Source: Forficula auricularia (lineage: Eukaryota > Arthropoda > Insecta > Dermaptera > Forficulidae). From it: a stretch of DNA of 64,000 nucleotides. The stretch lies in the NCBI GenBank assembly GCA_024734495.1, contig JALMQS010000326.1, positions 851,130 through 915,129 on the forward strand. The letters run 5' to 3'. The notes beneath the pieces are model-generated. The model did not search any database. It was not told the DNA's origin and was given only the letters and a program-made list of their open reading frames with translations. Positions 33,549 to 44,772 of the stretch are shown here, in pieces. Each line of letters begins with the position of its first letter. Position 1 is the stretch's first letter. Made by a program: the position numbers and the translations under genes.

Positions 33549-33814
33549 CAGCGCCGTAGCTAGGCAGGTGCAACAGGTGCACCCGCACAGGGCCCAGAGA
33601 TCTAGGGGGCCCTAAAACGAAATTGTTAATTGAATTTTCTTTTCAAATTTGTTTTACAAAAATTTTATTCGAGATTTTAAAACACAAATATATTTTTGTG
33701 TACAATAAATTTTTTATATGAAATATATTTGAACTATAATTACTTTTTCCCAAAAAATATAGGGGCAATAAAATTTTTTTGCACAGGCCCCTAAAAAAGC
33801 TAGTTACGGCGCTG
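33549..33814. mobile_element. hAT MITE, CAGCGCCGTAGCTAG ends
   Basis: Left end CAGCGCCGTAGCTAGGC; right end read inverted CAGCGCCGTAACTAGC. Flanking octamers TTTGAGAG (33541-33548) and TTTGAGGG (33815-33822) match at 7 of 8 positions. It is 266 bp and noncoding. Confidence 0.85.
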
Positions 33815-33913
33815 TTTGAGGGATATTAAAAGTTCCGTGTTACTTATTAACGATTCACGATTCATAATGAGCAAAAAAAGATCATATGGAATAAAAACAT
33901 ATTTTGACATAAA

Positions 33914-35263
33914 TCTATATATATAAAATTAAGGTTTTGTCTGTACATTGGTCCAAATCACGCCAAATTTTGGTTGCACACGTTTCAAGCAAAGTTATGA
34001 ACGAAAACACCCTCAACAAAATTCCTGTCTGTCTGTCTGTCTGTATGTCTGTCTGTTTCAGTGGTTTCCGCGAAAAGTTGCTCACGATTCACGTCAAAAC
34101 GGCTGAAGGGATTATTATGAAATTTCATATTTGTATCAGAGGTCTTCTAACTTACGTTTTTAGCTATATAACGTTTTGATATTTTGACCCCAAAAGGGGT
34201 TTGGGGGGTGCACGAATGAAAATTATCAAATAACTCTTAAACTATTAACTCTACGGGAAATTTCATAATGAGCAAAGTTGTAGGCGATGTGATTTCTGAC
34301 AACTTTTGTTTAAAAAAATTTCCCCCAAAAAACCACCCAAAAAGGGGGGGAAGGAGAAAAATATATAAATTCTTGCCCTTGGAGCAAACTCAACCAAATT
34401 TTGTATACATAATCTGTAGGCCTCTAGAGAGCTAGAAATGCAAAAACTAACCACCCAAAATGGGGGGGGGAGGGGGTCAAAAAATGAAAATTCTCGCTCT
34501 TGGACCAAACTCAACCAAATTTTATATACATAATCTGTGGGCCTCTAGAGAGCTAGAAATGCAAAACTAACCACCCGAAATGGGGGGGGGGGTCAAAAAA
34601 TGAAAATTCTTGCCCTTGGAGCAAACTCAACCAAATTTTGTATACATAATCTGAGGGACTCTAGAAAGCTAGAAATGCAAAAACTGGGTGCGGGGGTGGG
34701 GTGGGGGTGGGTTAGGGCATGGGATGCGCGGAGTGGAATGGCCGTGGAGTGAGGGAGTATGGCGGAGTAGGGGGGGGGGCACGGGGGTGGTGCAAGGTTG
34801 GTGGATGGGGGGTTCAGGTGATGGTCCAGTGGCGTAGTGGGGTGGTACGGGGTGGGGGTCCGAGGTGGGGGGTGCAGGTTAGAGTGTTGAAGTGGTGGTG
34901 TGGGGGCAGGGGTTGGGGTGCTGGGTGGGTTTCGTAGAGTGTGAAGGGTTGGAGTGGGGGTTGAGGTTGGGGTTCGTGGGTTGGGGGCCCGAGGTGGGCG
35001 GGGTGAGGGTTTGGGTGGTGGTGTGGGGGCGGGGGTTGGGGTGTTGGGTGGGTTTCGGGGAGTGTGGTGGGTTGGAGTGGGGGGTGAGGTTTGGGTTCTG
35101 TGGTATGGGGGCGGGGGTTGGGCACGGGTTCATGGTGCGGGGGTAGGGGTGCTGGATGGGTCGGGGGAGGAGTGTAGTGTGAGGGTGGGATTCGTGGGTT
35201 GGGGGTCCAGGGGCGTGCCCCCTGGCTAGCAAGATGGCCGCCGAAGGCGGGCCTTGCAGCTAG
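33914..35263 (+). mobile_element. Non-autonomous Helitron with both termini
   Basis: The 5' end TCTATATATATAAAATTAAG is preceded by A at 33913. The 3' end CTAG is followed by T at 35264. Fourteen bases inside the 3' end is a GC-rich hairpin (GGCCGCCGAAGGCGGGCC), followed by TTGCAG and CTAG. TC at 5', a hairpin plus CTRR at 3', and insertion between A and T are diagnostic of rolling-circle Helitrons. The interior has (CTGT)n at about 34027-34061, three diverged repeats of about 110-125 bp (34310-34680; each with AACTCAACCAAATTTT), and a G-rich minisatellite. No Rep/helicase ORF is present, so it is non-autonomous. The last 60 bp match those of 56955. Confidence 0.9.
34686..35215 (+). repeat. 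G-rich minisatellite inside the Helitron
   Basis: About 530 bp in which the plus strand is almost devoid of C and A, with many GGGG runs and degenerate repeats such as GGGGTTGGGGTGTTGGGTGG. Several long open frames on both strands (G/W/V-rich or P/T/H-rich) result from this composition and are not genes. Dense G-runs could form quadruplexes. Confidence 0.9.
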
Positions 35264-35989
35264 TATTTCATAAATTTGATATCTGGTTGGTTATCATAAG
35301 TATTAATAAAATAAAAGTTGGTGGAAATGATCTTATTCATGTCCAGATATTTTTTCTTTAAATAAAAATTATTATTAATTCAAAATAAATATGTATATTA
35401 ATCAATTGATTAAAAAAATATTTTATCTAAAAATTTATTTATAAAATAAATTAAAATGAAATGTACCATTTTTGATATAACAAATATATATATTAATAGA
35501 AGAGAGGTGCTGCCATCTTCTTATGATATTTAATAGATACGATACTATTACTTACTATGCCCACCTAGCTGGTAAGTAAACCTTAGAGACTATATTAACA
35601 GTTGGTTAAGCTCTCGAAGATACACGTTCGTGAAAATGTTTTTTTTTTTTTTTTTTTTTTAAGTATTTTAAGTAAAAGTATGTCTGCCCGGAGATGAACA
35701 AACTGTCTCTAAGTATTGCTTCCTTTTGATATAATATTCTTGTATTCTTATTATTAAAAAAAATTAATTGTTAATAAGTGAGTGCCTAATATACTAAAAA
35801 AATAACTTCAGGATAACGTTTTAAGCATTTTTCAAAATTTTAATAAAAAATCATACTCAATTTTTTGCATTTTAGTACCTACACTCTATAAGTACTTTAC
35901 TTTTAAAATTCAAGACACCTGACTGATTTTTATTCATAAATTATTTAAAAATTGAAGGAAAAAGTGAAAAATTTTTCAAGACTCATTGT

Positions 35990-36430
35990 ATTGGTAGTCT
36001 ACAAAATTTGGCCCAAAGGTCTAGAATTTTCATTTTTTACACTCCTTCCATTTCGAGTAGTCGATTTTTACATTTTAACATCACTAGAGGCCCACAAATT
36101 ATGTATACAAAACTTGGTTGAGTTTGATCCAAAGCGCTAGAATTTTCACTTTTTAATTCGTAATTTTAATTCTTTGATCTCCCCTTCATTTTGGGTCGAA
36201 AGTTTTTAAATTTCTAGTCTTCTGGGGGGATTTAGATTATGTATACAAATTTTGGTTGAGTAAGATTTAAAAAATTTTATTTTTAACCCCCCCCCCCCTT
36301 TTAGGTGTTTTTTCGAATTTCTTTAAGCACAATTTGTTTGAAATCACATCCTTTACTATCAGAATTTGCCGTAGAATAGTTTAGGAGTTATTTGATGATT
36401 TCCATTTATGTCTTCTGCCCAAGCTCCCTT
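35990..36430 (-). mobile_element. Diverged inverted relative of the Helitron interior
   Basis: Read on the minus strand this resembles 34180-34680 of the Helitron: ATCAAATAACTCCTAAACTA, a G-run before AAAAATAAAATTTT, and repeated CTCAACCAAATTTTGTATAC or AACCAAGTTTTGTATACA words spaced about 130 bp apart. No CTAG-type 3' end was found for it. It is an older fragment of the same or a related family. Confidence 0.6.
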
Positions 36431-37861
36431 ATATATTAATATATTTATCCCCTAAGATATCAAAATGTTCTATAGCAATCCGGCTTGTAAGAGGGTCTTG
36501 AAAAGCCCCCGAAAAAAAAACGCATCGTAAAATCATAAAAAAAATTAAATTACCGAATACTATTAAAAATAAATTGAAATTGTTAAGAAAATTAATTGAA
36601 TAATTATTATTTATTAGAACATAAATCATTTATTATATACTAAATGATATTGTTATTATGTGAAATTAAAAAATAGGTGGTTCTAATTTCAAACCTAGTA
36701 CAATTTATGTATGACAGTGTACTAAAAAGTGGTTTGATTCGCCTACACTCCCCTAAACGACATTTTTTCACAAATTTGCAATGACTGTTAAATTATACTA
36801 TAATGAAATAGATTAAAATGGGGGAATTTCAAAAGGAAAGACGCCTGGGGTGAAAGGGAGACTAATTGAGAATATAAATGTGAATATCCGAGGGAACTAG
36901 GAAGTAATTTAATTATTTAATTAATTTCTATCTAGAAACATTTTTCTCTTCATATTTTTCTTAATCAAATTGTTTTTTTGTCCTTTGTTTTTTTCTAAAA
37001 TTAGTATATCACTTTGACAGGCATATACTCTTAGCAAAGTTAAAAAAATCAAATTGAACATATTGGAATTAGATGTCTTGAAAAAAATATTTCCGGAGAC
37101 TCCGTTCCCTTCCCTTATTCTACAAAATTTACAATTTTAAAAATAAATTTTGACTTTATTTGGCTCACAACTGATCATGAATGCATAATAACTATAAGTA
37201 GATTGTTAAACGATCTTTTTTAATCAATAATTAACGTGTACTAATATTAAATTAAAGAGTTGATTAAATTTTAATAATTATTTTGAAGTTTAGTTATTTT
37301 ATCATTTTTGTTGAAAATTGTAAATAGATTAAATTTTGTGCCAGTGAGAGTATATGAGTAAAAGTAATACTAACATTTAAAATAAATATTACATACAAGG
37401 CCGTAGTCAGAAATTTTTTACACACCAAGCGGTTACAGGAATATGGGTAAACTTCCTGATGACCATATTTTTTTACCATAGTACTTTTTATTAAATTTAT
37501 TTTTAAAGTTTATTTTTATCTTGAAAAATTTCGATGATTTCATCAACATTTTGAGGGGGCTCTAACATCCTAACCCTCCCACTAACTACAGCCATGATTA
37601 TATATATAGGTATAAATTCTATTTAAATTCATATTCCGGATAAATTTTCATTTACAAAGATCTTATAGCTTCTGAGACTGTATTTGATACAGGAACGTGA
37701 ACTCTTAAATTTCAGTTTTAGACATTATATGGAGTGAGATCTGACTATAGAAAATAATTTATGAAAATTAAAATCGTAGGATTTCTAAAATGTCCATGAA
37801 TATCATGTTGACATAAAAATTCAAGATGAATTGCTTCCTAAATTATGATTGCTATCTAGAG
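36431..37861. other. AT-rich DNA without recognised features
   Basis: Short open frames at 36429-36629 and 37294-37479 are of AT-driven composition. No RNA gene or bounded repeat was found. Confidence 0.5.
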
Positions 37862-38078
37862 CAGCGGTCGCCAAACTTTTTAGATATACGGCCACATGGG
37901 CACATTGAATACTATGGGCGGGCCGGATATAACATATTATACGGAAATAATATTAACAATACGCTATTATATGGCAATAATATTTAATTTAGTGAATTAA
38001 TTCTGTAGTAGTCGTAGGCCTGAAGGAAAAGTTTCAAGGTCCGGATTTGGCCCGCGGGGCGTAGTTTTGGGACCCCTG
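37862..38078. mobile_element. hAT MITE with GC-rich ends
   Basis: Left end CAGCGGTCGCCAAACTTTTT; right end read inverted CAGGGGTCCCAAAACTACGC. Flanking octamers ATCTAGAG (37854-37861) and GTCTAGAG (38079-38086) differ at one position. Length 217 bp, noncoding. The gggcgggccgg and cccgcggggc blocks near the ends are typical of this group. Confidence 0.85.
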
Positions 38079-38086
38079 GTCTAGAG

Positions 38087-39160
38087 AAAAGAGGAAATTC
38101 GAAAGGTTTATTCTTAAAGTCGAGGGAAACAATAATAACTTCTTGGTTAAACTATTTTTTTTTATTTATAATAAAATCTTAGTTGGGAAACACTACACGT
38201 GCGAAAACTTGCTTATTAGGATTCGTGATGAACATAGTGGGAAAAAGTAAAAAACGACGAGCTTAATAATAAGTAAAAAAATTAAAATTGATGAAAAATC
38301 AAACTCCACAAATACTATATTTTTAAATCAATTCTCCTAATTTATATGAAATCTTTTTATAAATAGACATTTAATCAAGAATGATAATTCTTTCATATAT
38401 TAAAATCATTTCACACCAAGTTGTCTTGCTCTCACGTTCTTTCTTGTCCTGTTCGCCTAATTTCACATAATTTAGATCTAATTCATTTCATAAGAATTTT
38501 TTCTCACGCGATTTTCCATTTCAATAAACATGCAAATTATTAAAATATAGAAGAAAATAAAATGCACCTAAATAAAATGAAGTATGATCAGATGAAACTT
38601 ATAATTTTAGAAATAGAGAAAGAGGGAAAATTATTTTTATTTTTGTGATTTTTAGTGAATGTGTTAATGGTAAAATCCAAAATATATTTTTTCAACAAGA
38701 AGATATTTCCAAGCAAAATGCCAATATTTCATACCTTCTCCTTTTGAAATAGACAGCCACTTTTGCTTGCTTGTTTTCCAATTAAGGGTTTACTTCAACC
38801 ATTGATGACATCATCGTCTTTCTATCGATTTGGAGGTCTCCCAGAATCTCGGCTAGCTTCCAGATTTTATTTTGCCTTACTATTTTTCAAAGCAAAGATT
38901 TTATAAAAAAACTTTAAAATAAAAATAAAAGTTTCTAAAACTGTCTTCGGTCATCTACTAATTGGACCTATATAACGTTTCAATTTCTACTTCATTAATA
39001 CCTGTTGATATTTGCAGCGAGAATCAATTAAGCTAGCCTATTTTCATATCGAAATGCCTTTGTGTAATTGAATTTGAAATTTCGAAAAGTGCACTTGTCT
39101 GAAAATTGAAAATGTTCAGGAATGAAAAATAAATTGGCACGTTCTGATGTGGCCATCCAC
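38087..39160. other. AT-rich DNA, nothing recognised
   Basis: A mixed-composition stretch at about 38745-38880 has no other copy in the window and no clear open frame. No features are assigned. Confidence 0.45.
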
Positions 39161-39163
39161 TTG

Positions 39164-40022
39164 ACTTTACCATACACCCTGCCCCTCTCTTGTATTTACT
39201 ATTTGATAAAATTATTTATAAAAATGTAGGGGTGGGGGTTAGTTTTGGCATTTTTAGACTACTGGGAGCCCACTGATTATGTATACAAAATTTGGTTGAG
39301 TTTGCTCAAATAGCTTACATTTTTATTTTTTGACCCCAGAAAAAAAATATTTTCTTTAAATTGAAAGGTTTTGTGCCGAGGGTAGCAGAATTTTTATATG
39401 TTGAAGGAGACAATAAAGGAGTGTGCCTTCTGCTGGAATTATAAATTACTATTAAACTATAGTCTCGTTATAAATAAATAAAATTTATAATTCCAGCAGA
39501 AGACACACTTCTTTATTGTCTCCTTCAAAAATATTTTCGTTATTATAGGTTCATTTTAAAGTATATTTCAATTTTCTTGTTTTTTTTTTTAGTTTGAAAA
39601 TATTATAATTTTAATATTTAATCCCCCCTCCCTCCTCTTAATTTTGGGTCGATATGTTCCAAAATCTAATCAGCTCTTAATCTCAATACACCAAAACGAC
39701 ATGTGAAATTTAGTTTTGATATTCACACTAGTTTTTGAGCTATCTCGTCCACAAAAATTTGGTAACGCACAGACTAACAGACTAACTAAGAGACTAACAG
39801 ACATTTTGACAAAGCAATTATTATGTCGAAAAATATAATTATTTCGATTTTCAATTATAAGGACTTTTTTGTAGACCGAAATGTCATGGTTTCACCCAAT
39901 TTTTTTAATCAAAATATTTTCAAACGTTTTTGAGATATTTCGAAAAAAAGAAACAAAAAAAAACTACTTTTTTCATTCACGATTACAATACTTGACAATA
40001 CCCTCTCTGTATGGTAAAGTTA
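39164..40022 (-). repeat. Dispersed family X, copy 4, with terminal inverted repeats
   Basis: This inverted copy is bounded by ACTTTACCATACACCCTGCC on the left and by its imperfect reverse complement on the right (CCCTCTCTGTATGGTAAAGT). It suggests that family X is a DNA transposon derivative of about 860 bp with TIRs starting ACTTTACCATACA. Outside the left end, similarity with copy 1 continues (gatgtggccatccactt), so the true end may lie further out. Family X landmarks are all present in reverse order. Confidence 0.6.
39401..39528. repeat. Palindrome inside family X
   Basis: TTGAAGGAGACAATAAAGGA begins the left arm (39401-39448); its partner at 39482-39528 contains TCTTTATTGTCTCCTTCAA. The arms are about 47 bp with few mismatches and a spacer of about 33 bp. 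Only one arm is left in the copy at 26400-26475, and a degenerate pair remains near 41280-41340. Confidence 0.85.
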
Positions 40023-41469
40023 AAAAACTAGTAATTTTCTAAAGTAGTGTAAAATTTATAAAAAAAATTTGAGTTACATTTTGGGGACAGTAAAATACCA
40101 TATAATTATATTTATATGAAAAAGTGTTATTGTCAAAATATGTGAGATGTGCCCTTTTCGAAATTGCATATTCAATTGAAATATTTATTTTCTGTAAATG
40201 AAGTAGAAATCGAAACGTTCTCTTTGGTCATCTCTTTAAATAAAAACAATCATATTTGTATTCAAGAAACGAATTTCGAGCTTATTCTCGAAATCCGATT
40301 TCACTCTTTTTTAATGATCTAACTAACCTTGAAGCTTTAACTAAATTAAAAAATTCAATTTCATTACACTTTGAAACGTATAACAATATAACATTAAATA
40401 TAATTCTTGATATTCTTTTGTAATATAAATGATTAATATCTATTTATAGGGATTAATATATTAGGAAAAGAATTTAAACAGGATCTACTTAATACTTTTA
40501 TTTTAAATTTCTTTATAGTTGGCTTTCCCTAGTAACGAATTCAGTTTCTAATCTGAAAGTGAGATGCATTTTTAGACCTTTTGACATTTTTTCGATAGGA
40601 TAAGTATTGTGAATTGTTTATTATCATCAGCCAATGAACTCATAATGCTTCTTACAACGATTAAAAAAGAAAATGACTTTAATAGAAATTTGATAGTATT
40701 GCTTAATTACCATATTTGTACATAACCCTACATAACAATTTTTATTTTTTTAATATTCTGCACTTTTTAAAAGGTCATGGAGAGAACACTTATATGATCA
40801 CTGGCGTGTCTGTAGCTTTTATGGATGTATAGGTCGATTAGATAGGTTATTCCTAAAAAAAGAAGTTTTATATTAATTTATTTCGATACTTAAATAAGTT
40901 TTGTTTTAGGAAATCCCTGAAATTCTTGTTTATTCAAAAAAGTTGTTAATTTCTTTAATTTTAGTTGGATAAAAAAATGTACAGAGCTTTTTGGGCTACA
41001 GCACAGGGCCCCGTGGATATAAAGGACCCTCAGCAATATTTTATTGTCCTAATATTTTTTTCTATACCGTATACATCATTATAGAAAACAGTTTTTTGAC
41101 AAAATGGCAATTAGTTTGATTAATTAGGTAGGCCTCCAAGTAGTGTTAGCCCAAGGCCCCACAAATTCACGGTCCACCCTAGAAATGTTGGTGTTCTTGG
41201 CGTTTCCAGTACAGACAGAAGCTGATAAATAGTATACCTATAAACTTTTAAATTTATTTATAGCCCTGTGACGTACACAAATTTATTTTTCCAGCAGAAA
41301 ACCAGATTGTCTCCTTTAATTTATAAAAATTCTGCTACTCTCGGGGAAAAAAAACTCGCCCAACGAAGTATTGATTAAAAATAAAGATTCCAATCTCGAG
41401 AGCAGCAGACTTTGGATTTCTAAAGAAAATGACGAGAGATTGTCAGCTACATCCCAGTTATTAGGAATA
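40023..41469. other. AT-rich DNA with fragments of older repeats
   Basis: At 40985-41180 a pair of GC-rich blocks (ctacagcacagggccccgtgg and gcccaaggccccacaaattcacgg) resembles the ends of a MITE, without clear duplications. At 41280-41350 there is a decayed copy of the 39401-39528 palindrome. No gene is supported. Confidence 0.4.
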
Positions 41470-41587
41470 ATTTTTATTACATGTCAGAAGGATTATATTC
41501 GTCCCTTTGGGAATGGAACTGAAAAAGCGGTATTCGGGCTTAAATCCCGCGGAAGTGAATTCAACCTTTCTGACATGTAATAAAAAT
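41470..41587. mobile_element. Small TIR element (MITE)
   Basis: ATTTTTATTACATGTCAGAA followed by GG at 41470-41491 is repeated in inverse orientation at 41565-41587. The span is 118 bp. No target duplication is evident. The 69-codon open frame starting at 41371 runs through it and is not regarded as a gene. Confidence 0.65.
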
Positions 41588-42692
41588 GACCTTTAACAAC
41601 ATTCATTCAAGTATTAGATGACATCCTTTCGAGATTTACTTTTATATATTGAAAAAGTAAATAAATTAAATCAAACTTAAATACTTATTTCTACATAATT
41701 AATTTTTATTCTTCTGTGTAATAAAAAATTGATTTTGAAAAAAAATATATAAGTGATGAATTTTAAATAAAATGAATTTCAATACTTTACCTATACTTAA
41801 GTACTCTTTAACTTAAGAAATTCCCAGATGCAGGAAGATCATTTAGATATCTAAACCTGAGTGGTTCTTAGTAAATGTGAAGGACAGATAAAACAAATTT
41901 CCTTTTAACTTAATTAACTTAAACTATAGAACTTGAGATATTTTTTAAAGAAAAGAAATCGTTTTCTATAATACTAGATAAATTAAAAGAAACATGAAGA
42001 TCCAATATTTCATTTTAGGCAATTCGTTTTATAGAAAACTTCAGATGCTTATTCAATGGAGTGTTTTCACGCTGTCTTTCCATTTTTTGAGGCTTTTTTT
42101 GTAATCTCAATGTTAAAAATTGCAAATTGTAATGGATTGAACTCGTGTTCACCTTAGTTGAAGTTTTGCTAGATTGGAATACACACGCAAGAGAGTTTTA
42201 AAATTTTTGGATTTTTAAAATTTATTAAAATTAATATAAATATCAAATGTCGACCGCCTTGAGATGTCGAATGTTTCCATATTCTCACCAAAGATAAGTA
42301 ACATGTAGGATGGAGTATTATTGGCTGAGTGTAATGTGGGTGTTGTTATTATACTCACCCTCTTTGTTTCTTCTTTTTGTTGTAGTTGTAATAAATTTCT
42401 TTGTTCTTATAATGGGTGAATCTTTGGCTTTTTGTTTATTTGAATATTTAACTTTTACTTTTGTGTGATGTGTACATGTCTAGAATATTGAATAAGAGAT
42501 TATCAAGTTCATTGATCTTCAAAGAGAGTTTGATGGTCACTTAAAAGTACGCGGTCGGTGTAATAATAATATAATTCCAAGTGATAGTGACATTGATTTG
42601 TGTAGATTATTCTATAAGCAAATATAAATAATTAATTTCTTAATCAATAAGCGAAAAAAGCAGAAGAAAATTTTATTCTTAATTTTCTAAAT

Positions 42693-42990
42693 GTGTGGTT
42701 TCCAACCTTTATACTACTTCCCACGCCTCCCTAAAAAAAATTCCACGCCTCTCCACCTTTTATTTTTTTAATATATAAAATAATATAGAAATTCAATGTA
42801 GGTATGTAGGTATAGGTAAAAATGTAAAATAAAAAAATTGAAACAAAACAAAACTGAATTTTTACTGTTGAATTACAATATGAAGTTTTATTTATTTGTA
42901 CATATTTATAGTTTCAAAATTATTTTTCCATTAAAAAATTATCGCTCCTCACCTGGCACTAGACCGTGCCTCCCTGGTTGGAAACCACTG
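42693..42990. mobile_element. hAT MITE, GTGGTTTCCAACC ends
   Basis: The right end read inverted is CAGTGGTTTCCAACCAGGGA. The left end is GTGTGGTTTCCAACC, so its first two bases are mutated. Flanking octamers TTCTAAAT (42685-42692) and TTCTAAAC (42991-42998) match at 7 of 8. It is noncoding, 298 bp. Confidence 0.82.
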
Positions 42991-43078
42991 TTCTAAACCA
43001 TTTATATGCAATTGTTCCTCAATTTATGTTGTTTAAAAATTCTACTTGTTTTTTTTTACTCGGAAAAATTCCGCCTAA

Positions 43079-43345
43079 ATGGCAGGTCCGGATCTAGTGA
43101 GGGGCAGGGGCACGTGCCCCCGGCGGCAAATTTTAAGAAGCAACACATTTTGGAAACCGGACAATTTTTTGTAATGTAATTTTAAAATTTAAACCATATG
43201 GTTGGTTATTATAACTCATTTAATATTTTTATCATTTAACTTTACTTGTTTTATATAGCATTGGGGGGGGGGGGGGGGTAGCAGCGGCAAAATTCAAGCT
43301 GCCCCTCCCTCTGCTAAATAGAGTCACTCATCGGATGTGAACCTA
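43079..43345. mobile_element. Possible MITE relic with a long G tract
   Basis: GC-rich blocks at both sides (ggtccggatctagtgaggggc and gccgctgctacc-type sequence read inverted from the right) enclose AT-rich DNA and a run of about 18 G at 43262-43279. The ends are too diverged to define duplications. The homopolymer run could hide an assembly error. Confidence 0.35.
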
Positions 43346-44100
43346 GCTTAAGGCAAAATCCTCACCGAGAATTTTCAGTTATCGCAATGTGAGATTTCGT
43401 CCAGGGGATAAACTTCACACAAATCAATTTTTTGGCAAATTGAGTTTAAACATGTCTGAAACGAGAAGAGATATTATGTTTAATCATTAGTTTTTGTGTC
43501 TGACTGTGTGGATTCTAATACGCACTATAACCAAAGAACAGAAAGTCGTAGAGAGTTCTTGTTGAAGGTAAAATCTTTGTAATTTCATCACCAAGAAGTA
43601 TTAAATCTGGTTTGAAAATGAAGAAAATATTTTCTTTCGAATGATTTTATTGACATTTTAAGCTGTTAATGATTAAAGTAAAAACAAATAAACGTGTATT
43701 TTTTCACTTTTACTTTAAATCAGTTTTATTATTTTAAAATACATTACATTAATATTAGAATTATTGTATATTAATTAATTAATTGAAATTATGACAAGAT
43801 AATATATTAAAAAGTAAATTAGTTTATCGAATTTAAATTATCAGAACTTTGTGGAGGGAGTACCTAGTCTTGAAAAAGTTTTTCTTCCATTTACATGTTT
43901 ATTTCATTAACACGCAATGTGAAATGTTTAATTTTTAAAATTAATCCCCTTATAATCTGGGCCTTGGAGCGGATTCTTCCCTCGCTTAACACAGGTTACA
44001 GCTCTGATTGTCACACTTGTCCTTTGTGTAAAATGACCAGATGTTTTACATTGGAATGTGGGACATGAATCTGTATGTATATAATTATTTTACATATTAA

Positions 44101-44104
<4 letters not shown>

Positions 44105-44131
<27 letters not shown>
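44105..44131. repeat. (AT)n microsatellite
   Basis: About 13 uninterrupted AT units. A similar (AT)n run lies at about 49403-49423. Confidence 0.95.
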
Positions 44132-44136
<5 letters not shown>

Positions 44137-44204
44137 ATAACCATAATGGAATAAAAGGAGTCATACATAAAATTAAAACATCAAAATATCAAATAAAGAT
44201 ATAA

Positions 44205-44500
44205 CATTTAATATCTACACCTCGTATAATGGAAGCCCCTGATATTTAGACAACTGAATTGGCAGATCAGTTAAGGGTATGTCTAAAAAAAGGCGGGAGC
44301 CATTTCCCCATCTTTTTACTTTATCCAAAGCGTAGCATATAAAGTATTGGATCGGTCTCGCGCCAAACATATCTTCAAAGGATCATCAGGTAAAGACTAC
44401 GGAACCCTTGATCTCAATCAAAGTCACAAATTGTAGTATTCATTTAGGTTGAATTTTAGCACTTGAAGGTTTTACAAAAAATACATAGGGTCTCGTCCAG
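44205..44500 (+). repeat. Dispersed family Z, copy 3
   Basis: The only plus-strand copy. Its first part matches 13677-13870 and its second part matches 18420-18640, both inverted, so it links the two partial copies into one family. No conserved ORF. Confidence 0.65.
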
Positions 44501-44547
44501 AGACTTTGTAAAAATAAAAATAATTAATAAATATAAATTTTTTTAAT

Positions 44548-44757
44548 TGAATGTAATGGAAGGCAGCCCAGAGGTAGTGAGGAAAGAAAAATTAACACAT
44601 CAAATAAGGTGTAATTTATTGGAATCCTTCCTCCTTTCCTTTCAAACCGACGTTTCGGTGGATTTTTCCCTCCTTCTTCAGGGTTTCAAAGGGTTCCATT
44701 ACATTCAATTAAAGTTTCTACCAGTACGTCTCTCCAGAGAAAATTTCGTTGCAACAA
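44548..44757. mobile_element. Palindromic hammerhead element, family H3, with 15-bp target duplication
   Basis: A 210-bp insertion flanked by ATAAATTTTTTTAAT at 44533-44547 and 44758-44772. The outer inverted pair is TGAATGTAATGGAA against TTCCATTACATTCA. A hammerhead core on the minus strand lies at 44637-44691. Its far end (TCTCTCCAGAGAAAATTTCG and TTGCAAC) is the same as the start of the nested copy at 47794-48104, in inverted orientation. The apparent ORF 44547-44771 is the element itself. Confidence 0.75.
44637..44691 (-). ncRNA. Hammerhead ribozyme motif, type I
   Basis: On the minus strand: stem I CTTTGAAACC, core CTGAAGA (44681-44675), stem II GGAGG...CCACC (one A-A mismatch), GAAACGTC (44656-44649), stem I partner GGTTTGAAAG. 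Stem I pairs over ten positions with one G-G mismatch. ACGT after GAA is self-complementary and leaves no room for a loop, so stem III must form between two ribozymes. Cleavage is predicted after the C of GTC. Confidence 0.65.
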
Positions 44758-44772
44758 ATAAATTTTTTTAAT

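Noticed and set aside
34719..35232. Several long open frames on both strands (G/W/V-rich and P/T/H-rich)
   Set aside because: They follow from the strand-asymmetric G-rich minisatellite in the Helitron. No frame is favoured, and homopolymer-like repeats rarely produce stops.
43262..43279. 18-base G run as a functional element
   Set aside because: Long homopolymers are prone to sequencing and assembly error; the surrounding MITE-like relic is not well defined.
44547..44771. 74-codon ORF
   Set aside because: It coincides with a hammerhead insertion and its target duplications; the frame is not kept in the related copy at 47794-48104.
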